Shown piece after piece: positions 20,266 to 31,076 of a DNA stretch of 64,000 nucleotides. The stretch's first letter is position 1, and each line of letters opens with the position of its first letter. Both the position numbers and the translations under genes were made by a program. Origin of the DNA: Mycobacterium sp. (lineage in GTDB: Bacteria; Actinomycetota; Actinomycetes; Mycobacteriales; Mycobacteriaceae); NCBI RefSeq assembly GCF_008709575.1, contig NZ_VYIK01000002.1:26064-90063 (forward strand), given 5' to 3'. The notes under the pieces are model-generated. The model did no database searches and was not told the DNA's origin. It saw only the letters and a list, made by a program, of their open reading frames with translations.

Positions 20266-21866
20266 GTGCGGTCCTTCTTTGCGGTGGCGGCGACGGGCCG
20301 GGTGGCGCCGTTATCCAACCCGGCGATCAACCGGCCGGAGAGTCGCTCGAATTCGTCGCCCCAGCCGGAGTTGTCGGTACGCGCAAGGCCGCCCAGCTCG
20401 ACATTCACCGTATCGGGTGGACCCGCAGGCGCGAGCCGGACCCAGACCCGTCGTCGTCGCACCACCAGGGATACCACCAGCCCGGCCATCATCATGGCCG
20501 CGAACGCCAGCACCCAGACCTGCCCGGGATCGTAGGAAAGCTGCAGGTTGACGAACGGCCGGGCGCCGTCGAAGCGGACCACGATGCCGTCCGGGAGTTG
20601 CACCTGTTCGCCGGCGCGCAGGTTGACCCGGTTGACCTTGGCCAGCCGGTGCTGCGCTATCAGGCGAGGATCCAGCGCATACAGCGACTGGGGCCGGCCG
20701 GTGTCCAGGCCGGTGTCGCCGACGTAGATGTTGACCGCGACCGCGGGGTCATGCAGCGCCGGGAAGCTCGACGACAGCAGTGTGCCGTCGAGTCGTGCGG
20801 TGGGCGCGAGCAGGCCCTCGATGGCGATCTGGTGGCGTCGACGCTGATCGGGGTTGGGATAGCTGCCGGCCGGCGGGTCGATGCGGATCACGCCTGACGA
20901 CAGCAGGGTCTGCGGGTTGTCGGGTCGCCACTGCACGGTCGAGCTGCGGTTTTGCCCATCCGGGAACATCACCGTGAAAGTCGGCGCATAGCCGTGGCCC
21001 TGCAGGTATATCCGGACGCCGTCGGTCCTCAGCGGGTGGTTGACCTCCAGGCGGTACGGCCGCCAGCCGCCGACCGCATTCGAGGCCAGGTCGCGGCCGC
21101 TTTGATAGTCGATGTTCGCGGCGAACGAGGTGGCCTGCCCGGACGGCAGATACTGTGCCTGGAAGTCGTTGACGCGGATGCAGATCGGGTGCAGCGACGT
21201 GCCGTCGACGGTGTTGCCGGCGCGGAACGAATCGAACGCGGCCGGCGATGCCGAGCAGAAGCCGGGGCCGCCGTCGGCGATGACGATCACGTTGCCCTCG
21301 TAGCCGAACAGCTTGCCCACAGCCACCGCGACCAGCAGTCCCAACAGGGCGAAGTGGAACACCAGGTTGCCCAATTCGCGCAGGTAGCCCTTCTCGGCGG
21401 ACACCTCGACGGTCCCTTCGGACTCCCGCACGACGACACGCCAGCCGTGAAGCCGTCGCACGATCGTCGCGGCAAGCGTCCCGGGCGTACCGGTGCCCGT
21501 GGCGGCGGCGTGCTTGGGCAGCCGGGCCAGGTTGCGCGGGGCGGCCACCGGGGCGGCACGCAGGCTGCGGAGATGGTCGATCATCCGCGGTGTCAGACAG
21601 CCCACCAGCGACACGAACAGCAACACATAGATCGCGGTGAACCAAAAGCTGGAAAACACGTCGAAGGCCTGCAGTCGGTCCAGCCACGGCCCGACCAGCG
21701 GATGGGCGGCCAGGTAGTCACTGACTTTTCCGGGGTTCAGGGAGCGCTGCGGCAGCAGGGCGCCCGGGATGGCGCCCAGCGCCAGCAGGAACAGCAGCAC
21801 CAGTGCGGTGCCCATCGAGGTCAGTGCCCGCCACGTGTTGCGCGACCAGGCCAGAAGCGCGGTCAC
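20262..21866 (-). CDS. resB: cytochrome c biogenesis protein ResB
   Basis: ResB family pattern ([37 protein letters not shown]); 4-nt overlap with ccsB. Confidence 0.9.
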   Translation of the reverse strand: MTALLAWSRNTWRALTSMGTALVLLFLLALGAIPGALLPQRSLNPGKVSDYLAAHPLVGPWLDRLQAFDVFSSFWFTAIYVLLFVSLVGCLTPRMIDHLRSLRAAPVAAPRNLARLPKHAAATGTGTPGTLAATIVRRLHGWRVVVRESEGTVEVSAEKGYLRELGNLVFHFALLGLLVAVAVGKLFGYEGNVIVIADGGPGFCSASPAAFDSFRAGNTVDGTSLHPICIRVNDFQAQYLPSGQATSFAANIDYQSGRDLASNAVGGWRPYRLEVNHPLRTDGVRIYLQGHGYAPTFTVMFPDGQNRSSTVQWRPDNPQTLLSSGVIRIDPPAGSYPNPDQRRRHQIAIEGLLAPTARLDGTLLSSSFPALHDPAVAVNIYVGDTGLDTGRPQSLYALDPRLIAQHRLAKVNRVNLRAGEQVQLPDGIVVRFDGARPFVNLQLSYDPGQVWVLAFAAMMMAGLVVSLVVRRRRVWVRLAPAGPPDTVNVELGGLARTDNSGWGDEFERLSGRLIAGLDNGATRPVAATAKKDRT

Positions 21867-22636
21867 ATCGGCAACCTCACGTCGGAAACCAGCGCGTCGC
21901 GCAGCCAGGCCACGAAGTCATTCCACACCCCGGTGAGCAGCGCCGCGCCGACGGCGACCAGCAGCACGCCGCCGAAGATCTGCAGCGCCCGCGTGTGACG
22001 GCGCAGCCAGCCCACCCCGGTCACGGCCGCCGCCGAGCCCACCGCCAGCAGCACGAACGGCGCGCCCAACCCCAGACAATAGGCGATCACCAGCACGATG
22101 CCGCGGGTCACGCTGGCGCCGTTGGTGGCCGAGGCGACGGCGATCACCCCGGTCAGCGTGGGTCCCAGACACGGCGTCCAGCCCAGCGCGAACACCGCAC
22201 CCAGCAGCGGCGCGCCCGCAACCGTCGACACCTGCCGCGGAGTGAACCGGGCCTGGCGTTGCAGCGCCGGGACGAATCCCACGAACACCAACCCCATCAC
22301 GATCGTCAGGATGCCGCCCACCCGCTGCAGCAGCAGCTGGTTGCTGATCAGCGTGGTCGTCATGCCGAGCACGGCGACAGTGCCCAGCACGAACACCACG
22401 GTGAACCCGGCGACGAACAACGCCGCCGACCCGGCCACCCGCCACCGCACGGCGCGCGGGGCGCAGGCCAACTCGGGCTCGTCGACACCGACCACCGCGG
22501 CCAGGTACGACAGGTAGCCGGGCACGAGCGGCACGACACACGGCGACGCGAACGACACCAGCCCGGCCAGCAGGCACACCGCCAGCGCGACCAGCAGCGG
22601 CCCGGTCGCGGCGATCGCGGTCAGGCCGGTGTTCAC
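21863..22636 (-). CDS. ccdA: cytochrome c biogenesis protein CcdA
   Basis: [19 protein letters not shown] and [17 protein letters not shown] motifs. Confidence 0.92.
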   Translation of the reverse strand: MNTGLTAIAATGPLLVALAVCLLAGLVSFASPCVVPLVPGYLSYLAAVVGVDEPELACAPRAVRWRVAGSAALFVAGFTVVFVLGTVAVLGMTTTLISNQLLLQRVGGILTIVMGLVFVGFVPALQRQARFTPRQVSTVAGAPLLGAVFALGWTPCLGPTLTGVIAVASATNGASVTRGIVLVIAYCLGLGAPFVLLAVGSAAAVTGVGWLRRHTRALQIFGGVLLVAVGAALLTGVWNDFVAWLRDALVSDVRLPM

Positions 22637-23250
22637 CGCGGGCCCGGCCGTGCCGGTTCGGCTGGGTCGGGCTCGGTCGCCAGTCGCTGCACGACGGGCT
22701 GCAGGTCGGCGGCGAGCACCTCGCGCAGAAAGACCGCAGCGACGCGGTGCCGGCGGTCGAGCACCAGCGTCGAGGGGATGACCGTGGCGGGGTATTTGCC
22801 GCCCAACGCGATCAGGGTGCGCATCGCCGGATCGTAGATGGACGGGTAGCTGACCTGTCGATCGGTGATGAAGTCCTGGGCGGCCTGCCGATTGCTGTCA
22901 CGGACATCGATACCCAGAAACGCCACGCCTTCACCGCGGGTGGCGTCGTAGACCCGCTGCAGCTGGGTAACCTCGGCCCGGCACGGGCCGCACCACTGTC
23001 CCCACACGTTGACGACGACCACCTTGCCGGCGAAGTCGCCGATCGACACCGTGCGCGCCGGATCTTTCAGGTCTGGCCCCGCAATCGGTCCGGGCCGGCC
23101 GCGCCGCTCGGGCGGGTCGTAGAAGATCTCGGTTTTGCCGCCGGGGGCGACGAACTCGAAAGTGCCGCCCTGGGTGACCGCGTCGTCACCGTGGGAGCAG
23201 CCGGCCAGCGTGCCGGCCAGCAGCGCAGCGACGATCGCCAACCGCCCCAT
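22633..23250 (-). CDS. thioredoxin-like lipoprotein (ResA-type; Rv0526-like)
   Basis: Lipobox [27 protein letters not shown]. Confidence 0.9.
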   Translation of the reverse strand: MGRLAIVAALLAGTLAGCSHGDDAVTQGGTFEFVAPGGKTEIFYDPPERRGRPGPIAGPDLKDPARTVSIGDFAGKVVVVNVWGQWCGPCRAEVTQLQRVYDATRGEGVAFLGIDVRDSNRQAAQDFITDRQVSYPSIYDPAMRTLIALGGKYPATVIPSTLVLDRRHRVAAVFLREVLAADLQPVVQRLATEPDPAEPARPGPR

Positions 23251-23252
23251 GG

Positions 23253-23860
23253 TCAACCCTCGGCCGGTTCCCAATAGTGCACCCCGATCAACCGATCGCC
23301 GTCGTAGACCAGGGAGGTCACCGATCCGACGGCGCATTGCCGACGGCGCGGATCGTGCCAGAGCCGTTTGCCGGTCAGGTACAACCGCGCCGTCCACACC
23401 GGCAGCTGGTGGCTGACGCACACGGCTTCGTGACCGGCGGCCCGCACCCGCGCTTTGTCGATCGCGGTCGCCATCCGAGCGGCGACCTGAGCGTACGGCT
23501 CGCCCCACGACGGGGTGAACGGGTTGCGCAAGTGCCACCAGAACCGCGGGTCGCGCCACGCGCCGTCGCCGGGGCCCAGACGTTTGCCCTCGAAAACGTT
23601 GGCCGATTCGATCAGGTCGGGGTCGGTGTCCACGGACAGGCCGTGGCGCGCGGCGATGGGCGCAGCGGTCTCCTGCGCGCGCTGCAGCGGCGAGGCGATC
23701 ACCGCGACGACGTCGTTGTGGGCCAGCGCGTCGGCCACCGCCTCCGCCTGTCGTCTGCCCTTGTCGGACAGGTGAAATCCGGGCAGCCGCCCATACAGTA
23801 TCCCCTGCGGGTTGTCCACCTCGCCGTGCCGCACCAAATGGATCCGGGTCCGTTCGGCCA

Positions 23861-23861
<1 letters not shown>
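23253..23861 (-). CDS. histidine phosphatase family protein (Rv0525-like)
   Basis: IHLVRHGEVDNP (RHG) motif; ASPLQRAQETA. Confidence 0.9.
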
Positions 23862-25183
<1,322 letters not shown>

Positions 25184-25277
25184 ACCCCCAGTGTCCCAGC
25201 CCCGGCGGCTGCGTCGACTCCAGGGTGTCGGGACGGCCGGCTTGTGACCGGCAGCGGATACCGAGTTGGATGGCCTC

Positions 25278-25673
25278 ATGCAACTACCGCAACGCCTCGC
25301 CCGGTTCAACCGGCACGTCACCAACCCGATTCAGCGGATGTGGGCCGGGTGGCTGCCCACGTTCGGGATTCTCGAGCATGTCGGGCGGCGCTCCGGCAAG
25401 CAGTACCGCACCCCGCTGAGCGTGTTTCCCGCCGACATCGAGGGAAAGCCGGGGGTGGCGATCATGTTGACCTACGGCCCGGACCGCGATTGGCTGAAGA
25501 ACCTCAACGCGGCCGGCGGTGGTCGGATGCGCTGCAACGCCAAAACCTTCGGCGTCACCGACCCGCGGACGGTCAGCAAAGCCGAGGCGGCCGGGCATGT
25601 CACCGGCGCGTGGCGACGGATCTTCGCCCGTCTGCCGTTCGAGCAGGCCGTTCTGCTGACCAAGACCGACTGA
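25278..25673 (+). CDS. deazaflavin (F420)-dependent nitroreductase-family protein (Rv0523c-like)
   Basis: [19 protein letters not shown], Ddn/DUF385-like pattern. Confidence 0.75.
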   Translation: MQLPQRLARFNRHVTNPIQRMWAGWLPTFGILEHVGRRSGKQYRTPLSVFPADIEGKPGVAIMLTYGPDRDWLKNLNAAGGGRMRCNAKTFGVTDPRTVSKAEAAGHVTGAWRRIFARLPFEQAVLLTKTD

Positions 25674-25751
25674 CCCGGCGCGCCGGACGTCCGAAACCGC
25701 GATCCCGGCCCCAGGGTCACGGACTGATAACCGACCCGGCGTGGCTGCGCG

Positions 25752-26630
25752 GTGGAAAGCGACCCGCCCCGGCATGATTCGGGCGTGGCTGAGCTGTCTC
25801 GTCGTGCCGTGCTGCGGTTGGGCGCCGGTGCCGCCGCCGGCGCATCGATGATGTGGGCGTTGAGCGGATTGCTCGAGCCCACCCGGACACCGGCGATACC
25901 CGCCCCGTCCCAACCGGAGGCCGGCAACCCGGTGCCGACCCGGACGTCGGGCTCGTTCGTCTCGGCGGCCCGCGGCGGCGTCACGACGAACTGGGTCATT
26001 CTGCGGCCACCCGGTCAGACGGGGCCGCTGCGTCCGGTGATCGCACTGCATGGCCGCGGCGGCAGCGCGAACACGGTGACCGACCTCGGTGTCGACGACG
26101 TTCTCGCCCAGCTGGTCCGGGAAGGTCGACCCCCGTTCGCCGTGGTCGGCGTCGACGGCGGCGACACCTACTGGCATCGGCGCGCTTCCGGGCAGGACTC
26201 CGGAGCCATGGTGCTCACCGAGCTGTTGCCGAGGCTGCACGCCATGGGATTGGACACCTCGCGGGTGGCGTTTCTGGGCTGGTCGATGGGAGGCTACGGG
26301 GCGCTGTTGCTGGGCTCCCGGCTCGGTCCGCAGCGGACCGCCGGGATCTGTGCGGTCAGCCCCGCGCTGTTCACCTCGTACGCCGCCGCCGCGCCCGGCG
26401 CGTTCGACAGCTACGAGGATTGGATGCGCAACTCGGTGTTCGGGCTTGCCGCGCTCTCGTCGATTCCGCTGCGGGTGGATTGCGGCACCGGTGACCGCTT
26501 TTATTCGGCCACCCGCCAATTCGTGGCACAACTGCGCACACCGGTCTCCGGCGGGTTCGCGCCGGGAGGCCACACCGTGTCGTATTGGCGCGCGCAGCTG
26601 CCCGCCGAGCTGGCCTGGCTGGGGTCGTGA
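25752..26630 (+). CDS. secreted alpha/beta hydrolase (esterase D-like; Rv0519c-like), possible Tat signal
   Basis: SRRAVLRLGAGAAAGA; FLGWSMGGYGALLLG (GxSxG); alternative GTG start at 25785. Confidence 0.75.
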   Translation: MESDPPRHDSGVAELSRRAVLRLGAGAAAGASMMWALSGLLEPTRTPAIPAPSQPEAGNPVPTRTSGSFVSAARGGVTTNWVILRPPGQTGPLRPVIALHGRGGSANTVTDLGVDDVLAQLVREGRPPFAVVGVDGGDTYWHRRASGQDSGAMVLTELLPRLHAMGLDTSRVAFLGWSMGGYGALLLGSRLGPQRTAGICAVSPALFTSYAAAAPGAFDSYEDWMRNSVFGLAALSSIPLRVDCGTGDRFYSATRQFVAQLRTPVSGGFAPGGHTVSYWRAQLPAELAWLGS

Positions 26631-26649
26631 GCGCGGTCGGCCCCGCCGT

Positions 26650-28746
26650 TCACCCGCGGCCGAATCGGCGCAATCGCAAGCTGTTGCCGACGACCAGCAG
26701 CGAGGAACAGGCCATCGCGGCACCGGCGATCATCGGGTTGAGCAGGCCCGCCATGGCCAGCGGGATGGCGGCCAGGTTGTAGGCGAACGCCCAGAACAGA
26801 TTCGTCCGAATCGTGCGCATGGTGCGAGCCGACAGCCGCAGCGCCGTCGGCACGGTGCGCAGATCACCACGCACCAGCGTCAGGTCGCCGGCCTCGATCG
26901 CGGCGTCGGTGCCGGTGCCCATCGCCATGCCAATGTCGGCAGCGGCCAGGGCAGGCGAATCGTTGAAGCCGTCGCCGACCATCGCCACCCGGGCACCGTG
27001 GGCCTGCAACCGCTTGACCGCGTCGGCCTTGCCGGTCGGCAGCACGCCGGCGATCACGTCGGCGGGGTCGATACCGACCTCGGCGGCAACCCGCTGCGCT
27101 ACCTCGGCGCTGTCCCCGGTCAGCAGGACCGGCCGGATACCCATACTGCGCAACTCTGAGATCGCCTGCGCACTGGTGGGTTTGACGCTGTCGGCCAGCC
27201 GGATGCTGCCGCGCGGCCGATCGCCCCAAACCACCTCGACGCTGGTGCGCCCGTCGGACACCGCGGCCTTGCGCACGGTGACCGTGACGCCATCGACGGC
27301 ACCGCAGACCCCGACGCCGGCATCGTTGACGAAGCCGCTGACCGGCTCCAGGCGCAGACCGCGGCCTCGGGCCGCCGCCACGATGGCCGCTGCGGCCGGG
27401 TGCTCGGAGGCCGCTTCGACCGCCGCAGCCCGGGCCAGCACAACGTCGGGGTGCTCACCCGCGGCGGGTTCGACGGCTTCGACGGTCATGACTCCGGTAG
27501 TCACCGTTCCGGTCTTGTCCAGCACGACCGTGTCGATGGTCGGCACGTTCTCCAGCGCTTGTGGGTCTTTGATCAGGATGCCCAGCTGCGCACCGCGTCC
27601 GATGCCGACCAAGATCGCGGTCGGGGTGGCCAACCCGAGCGCGCACGGGCAGGCGATGATCAGGACGGCGACCGCCGCGGTGAACGCCGGACCGCTCGGC
27701 TGCCCGGCCAGCAACCAGCCCGCCAGGGTCGCCGCGGCCAGCACCAGCACCGCGGGCACGAACACCGCCGAGATCCGGTCGGCCAGCCGCTGGATGGACG
27801 CCTTGCCGTTCTGGGCGTCGGTGACCGCCTTGGCCATCCTGGCCAGTTGGGTGTCGGCCCCCACCCGCACGGCCCGCACCAGGACCCGGCCGTAGGTGTT
27901 CAGCGACCCGCCGAGTACCTCGGCACCAGGGCCGACGTCGACCGGCATCGGTTCGCCGGTCAGCGCCGAGACGTCCAGCGCCGAGACACCGTCGACCACC
28001 ACGCCATCGGTGGCCACGCGCTCGCCGGGGCGGACCACGACGACGTCGTCGACATGCAAGTCGGAGACCGGGATCGCCACTTCACCGCCGTCCCGCAGCA
28101 CGACGGCGTCCTTGGCGCCCAGGGTCAGCAACGCCCGCAGCGCCGCACCGGCCGAACGTTTGGCCCGCGACTCGGCGTAGCGACCGGCCAGCAGAAAGAC
28201 CGTGACGACGGCCGCGACCTCGAAATACACCGGTCCGGAGCCGCGCAGCACGGCCACTGCCGACCACAGGTAGGCGGCCAGCGTGCCCAGCGACACCAGG
28301 GTGTCCATGGTCGACGCGCCGTGGCGTGCGCGGTCCAGCGCCGCCCGGTGAAAAGGGTAGCCGCCCCACGCCACGATCGGGGTGGCCAGCGCGAACACCA
28401 GCCATTGCCACCCGGCGAACCGCCACGACGCCATCATCGACAGTGCGACGATCGGCAGCGCCAGCACGGCCGAGCCGAGCAACCGAGGCAGCAGCTGATC
28501 TCCCGGCTGCTGCGCGGTCTCGTCCGGGCGCGCGCCGTCGCGGTGCACCGCGGCCCGATACCCAGCCATTTCCACGGCGCGGATCAGATCGGCCGCTGAC
28601 ACCGTGGGGTCGTGCTCGACATGGGCGCGTTCGACGGCGAAGTTCACCGTGGCCCGGACCCCGGCGAGCTGGTTAAGACCACGCTCCACTCGCGCCGCGC
28701 ACGAGGCGCAGCTCAATCCGCTCAGGTCTAAGTCGGTGGAGGTCAT
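26650..28746 (-). CDS. copper-transporting P1B-type ATPase (CopA/CtpB-like)
   Basis: HMA motif GLSCASCAAR; CPCAL; DKTGTVTTG; SEHPAAAAI; GDGFNDSPAL; AFAYNLAAIP and MACSSLLVVGNSLRL, consistent with P1B-1. Confidence 0.92.
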   Translation of the reverse strand: MTSTDLDLSGLSCASCAARVERGLNQLAGVRATVNFAVERAHVEHDPTVSAADLIRAVEMAGYRAAVHRDGARPDETAQQPGDQLLPRLLGSAVLALPIVALSMMASWRFAGWQWLVFALATPIVAWGGYPFHRAALDRARHGASTMDTLVSLGTLAAYLWSAVAVLRGSGPVYFEVAAVVTVFLLAGRYAESRAKRSAGAALRALLTLGAKDAVVLRDGGEVAIPVSDLHVDDVVVVRPGERVATDGVVVDGVSALDVSALTGEPMPVDVGPGAEVLGGSLNTYGRVLVRAVRVGADTQLARMAKAVTDAQNGKASIQRLADRISAVFVPAVLVLAAATLAGWLLAGQPSGPAFTAAVAVLIIACPCALGLATPTAILVGIGRGAQLGILIKDPQALENVPTIDTVVLDKTGTVTTGVMTVEAVEPAAGEHPDVVLARAAAVEAASEHPAAAAIVAAARGRGLRLEPVSGFVNDAGVGVCGAVDGVTVTVRKAAVSDGRTSVEVVWGDRPRGSIRLADSVKPTSAQAISELRSMGIRPVLLTGDSAEVAQRVAAEVGIDPADVIAGVLPTGKADAVKRLQAHGARVAMVGDGFNDSPALAAADIGMAMGTGTDAAIEAGDLTLVRGDLRTVPTALRLSARTMRTIRTNLFWAFAYNLAAIPLAMAGLLNPMIAGAAMACSSLLVVGNSLRLRRFGRG

Positions 28747-28757
28747 AACACCTACGG

Positions 28758-28772
28758 TATCCCTATGGGATA
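28758..28772. promoter_or_regulatory. Interrupted palindrome TATCCC-TAT-GGGATA upstream of the Cu-ATPase (CsoR/RicR-like candidate operator)
   Basis: 6+3+6 palindrome 12-26 nt upstream of the ATPase start codon. Confidence 0.5.
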
Positions 28773-29023
28773 TCTGTGTTCTCGGTCACAGCCCGGCGCA
28801 GCCGGGCACCCCCGACCACGGCCAGCACGCCGGCGGCCGTCGCCAGCATCAGCGTCAACAGCAACAGCTGGGGGTCATAGGCCACCGATGTGGTGGCCGG
28901 CTGACCGTCGGTGACGGGTGCGACCGCCACCGTGGAGCGCACCCCCGACCAGGCCAACCCGCAACCGAGCACGGCAAGACCGGCCACCCCGAGCTCGACG
29001 ACGGCGCGGCTGCGCGCCGTCAC
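28763..29023 (-). CDS. small membrane protein (Rv0514-like)
   Basis: 86 aa, two TM segments; overlaps the next gene by 4 nt; GTG start. Confidence 0.65.
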   Translation of the reverse strand: MTARSRAVVELGVAGLAVLGCGLAWSGVRSTVAVAPVTDGQPATTSVAYDPQLLLLTLMLATAAGVLAVVGGARLRRAVTENTDIP

Positions 29024-29556
29024 CGGTCCGACCCGTCGTCGACGCCGGGGGTGGCCGGCCCGATTCGCTGCTCGACCAGCGGGGTCAGCGCGGCGCGCAG
29101 GTGGCGGTGCCGGCGCGCCCAGGCTTGAGCAGTGCGCCCGTGGGTGAGCCGCAGCCCGATGCCCACCCGGCCGCGCGGCACCCCGACCAGTTCGCCGAGC
29201 GCGCGGGCGGATTGCCAGCGCTGCAGGTCCTTCGCGGTCACCACCGGACTGTCGGCCTCGGGGTAGATCCCCACGATCTCGGACACCTTGATCGTTTCGG
29301 TGCCCTGGCGCAGGGTTTCGGGGGTCAGTTCGACCGAGGTGTGGATCCGGGCCGCTTTCACCTGCAGCCCGACAAACCCGGATACCAGCACCAAAAACAC
29401 CAGTGGGACCGGCCATTGCCAGCCGTTGCCGCTGGATTTCTCGATCATCAGCATCGCCAGGGCCGACAGCGGGCCGGTCAGCACCCAATACCAGCTGGCG
29501 CCGGCCTCGTAAAACAGCCGGGCCGGACCGGTATTCGTCCGTGCGGTCACTGACAT
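29020..29556 (-). CDS. DUF3093-type membrane protein (Rv0513-like)
   Basis: MSVTARTNTGPARLFYEAGASWYWVLTGPLSA...; adjacent to hemB. Confidence 0.7.
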   Translation of the reverse strand: MSVTARTNTGPARLFYEAGASWYWVLTGPLSALAMLMIEKSSGNGWQWPVPLVFLVLVSGFVGLQVKAARIHTSVELTPETLRQGTETIKVSEIVGIYPEADSPVVTAKDLQRWQSARALGELVGVPRGRVGIGLRLTHGRTAQAWARRHRHLRAALTPLVEQRIGPATPGVDDGSDR

Positions 29557-29643
29557 CGCATCCTTCGAGTTGCCCGCCACACCACCGCCCCGGGTCAACC
29601 TAACCGAAATGTAGCAGCACACCACGGTCTCAACGGGGAAAGC

Positions 29644-30099
29644 TCAACGCGTGAAGTAGGCGTGGGCATCGCGGCGGTGCAGCAAAAAGATCGCCCCGGC
29701 GATGAGCACCGACCCGACGATGCCGGTGACAGCACAGGTGATCGCTGCCAGCGGCGGCCAGTCCACGCTGAACAACCGCAGCATCACGTAGCTGATCGTG
29801 GCCAGGCCCCCGCCGGTCAAGACGGTTCGAGCCCATCGGTAACCGGCCCGCATCAGGATCAGGAAGGTCACCACGATCGCGCACACCACCGCGGCGAAGA
29901 GCCCCGAGGCCGCGTAGACGAGAACCGAGCCGCGTCCGGCACCGGAGCCGACCAGGTCGGCGACGTAGCCGATGACCATCAATGGCAGCGCCGCCATCCA
30001 CAGCCAAAACCCGGTGTCGACGTCCACCGGCCGGGTCGGCGGCTGTGGCGGCGCGGACGGACCCGGCGGCGTGCTCGGCCAGCTCGGCGGCCGACTCAC
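29644..30099 (-). CDS. conserved membrane protein upstream of hemB
   Basis: 151 aa, four hydrophobic segments, Pro-rich N-terminus; overlaps hemB end by 4 nt. Confidence 0.75.
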   Translation of the reverse strand: MSRPPSWPSTPPGPSAPPQPPTRPVDVDTGFWLWMAALPLMVIGYVADLVGSGAGRGSVLVYAASGLFAAVVCAIVVTFLILMRAGYRWARTVLTGGGLATISYVMLRLFSVDWPPLAAITCAVTGIVGSVLIAGAIFLLHRRDAHAYFTR

Positions 30100-31076
30100 G
30101 ACAGCCAGCCCGCCGCCTCGGCGGCCCAGTAGGTCAGCACGATGTCGGCGCCCGCGCGACGGATGCTGGTCAACGACTCCAGCGCGCCCGCACGCTCGTC
30201 GATCCAGCCGTGAGCCGCCGCGGCGGAAATCATCGCGTATTCCCCCGACACCTGGTAGGCAGCCACCGGCACCGGCGACAGATCGGCCGCAGCGGCCACC
30301 ACGTCGAGGTAACCCAGGGCAGGTTTGACCATCACGATGTCGGCACCCTCGTCGAGGTCCAACTCGATTTCGCGCACGGCCTCGCGGGCATTGCCGGGCT
30401 CCTGCTGATAGGTGCGACGGTCGCCGGACAGGCTGGAGTTCACCGCCGCCCGGAATGGACCGTAAAACGCCGATGCGAACTTCGCGGCGTAGGCCAGGAT
30501 CACCACGTCGAGGTGCCCGGCCGCATCCAGGCCGTCCCGGATCGCGCCGACCTGGCCGTCCATCATCCCACTCGGCGCGACCACGTGAGCGCCCGAATCT
30601 GCTTGTGCCACAGCTAAATCCACATAGCGCTTCAGGGTAGCGTCGTTGTCGACCCGACCTCGGCCGTCGAGTACGCCGCAGTGCCCGTGGTCGGTGAACT
30701 CGTCGAGACAGGTGTCGGCCATCAGCACAGTCGCGTCACCGAGGTCCTTGGCCAGATCACGCAGCGCGACGTTGAGGATACCGTCGCGATCGGTGCCGGC
30801 CGAACCGGCGGCATCCTTGTCTTCGTCGCGGGGCACTCCGAACAGCATCAGTCCGCCGACTCCGGCGCTCACCGCGTCGGCGGCGGCGCGCCGCAGCGAG
30901 TCGCGGGTGTGTTGCACCACGCCGGGCATCGACGCGATGGGCCGCGGTTCGTCGATGCCGTCGGCGACGAACATAGGTAACACCAGATGCCTTGGCTCCA
31001 AGGATGTCTGCGCCACCAAGCGGCGCATGGCCGAGCTCGAGCGAATCCGACGCGGGCGCTGCCGAGGGTAGGCCAT
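30096..31076 (-). CDS. hemB: delta-aminolevulinic acid dehydratase
   Basis: RPRRIRSSSAMRRLVAQTSLEPRHLVLPMFV, VAPSGMMDGQVGAIR, MVKPALGYLDVV. Confidence 0.96.
   Translation of the reverse strand: MAYPRQRPRRIRSSSAMRRLVAQTSLEPRHLVLPMFVADGIDEPRPIASMPGVVQHTRDSLRRAAADAVSAGVGGLMLFGVPRDEDKDAAGSAGTDRDGILNVALRDLAKDLGDATVLMADTCLDEFTDHGHCGVLDGRGRVDNDATLKRYVDLAVAQADSGAHVVAPSGMMDGQVGAIRDGLDAAGHLDVVILAYAAKFASAFYGPFRAAVNSSLSGDRRTYQQEPGNAREAVREIELDLDEGADIVMVKPALGYLDVVAAAADLSPVPVAAYQVSGEYAMISAAAAHGWIDERAGALESLTSIRRAGADIVLTYWAAEAAGWLS

Noticed and set aside
28787-28803. Perfect hairpin GCCCGGC-GCA-GCCGGGC as terminator
   Set aside because: Lies inside the coding region of the Rv0514-like gene (GARLRRA codons) with no U-tract; explainable by codon bias
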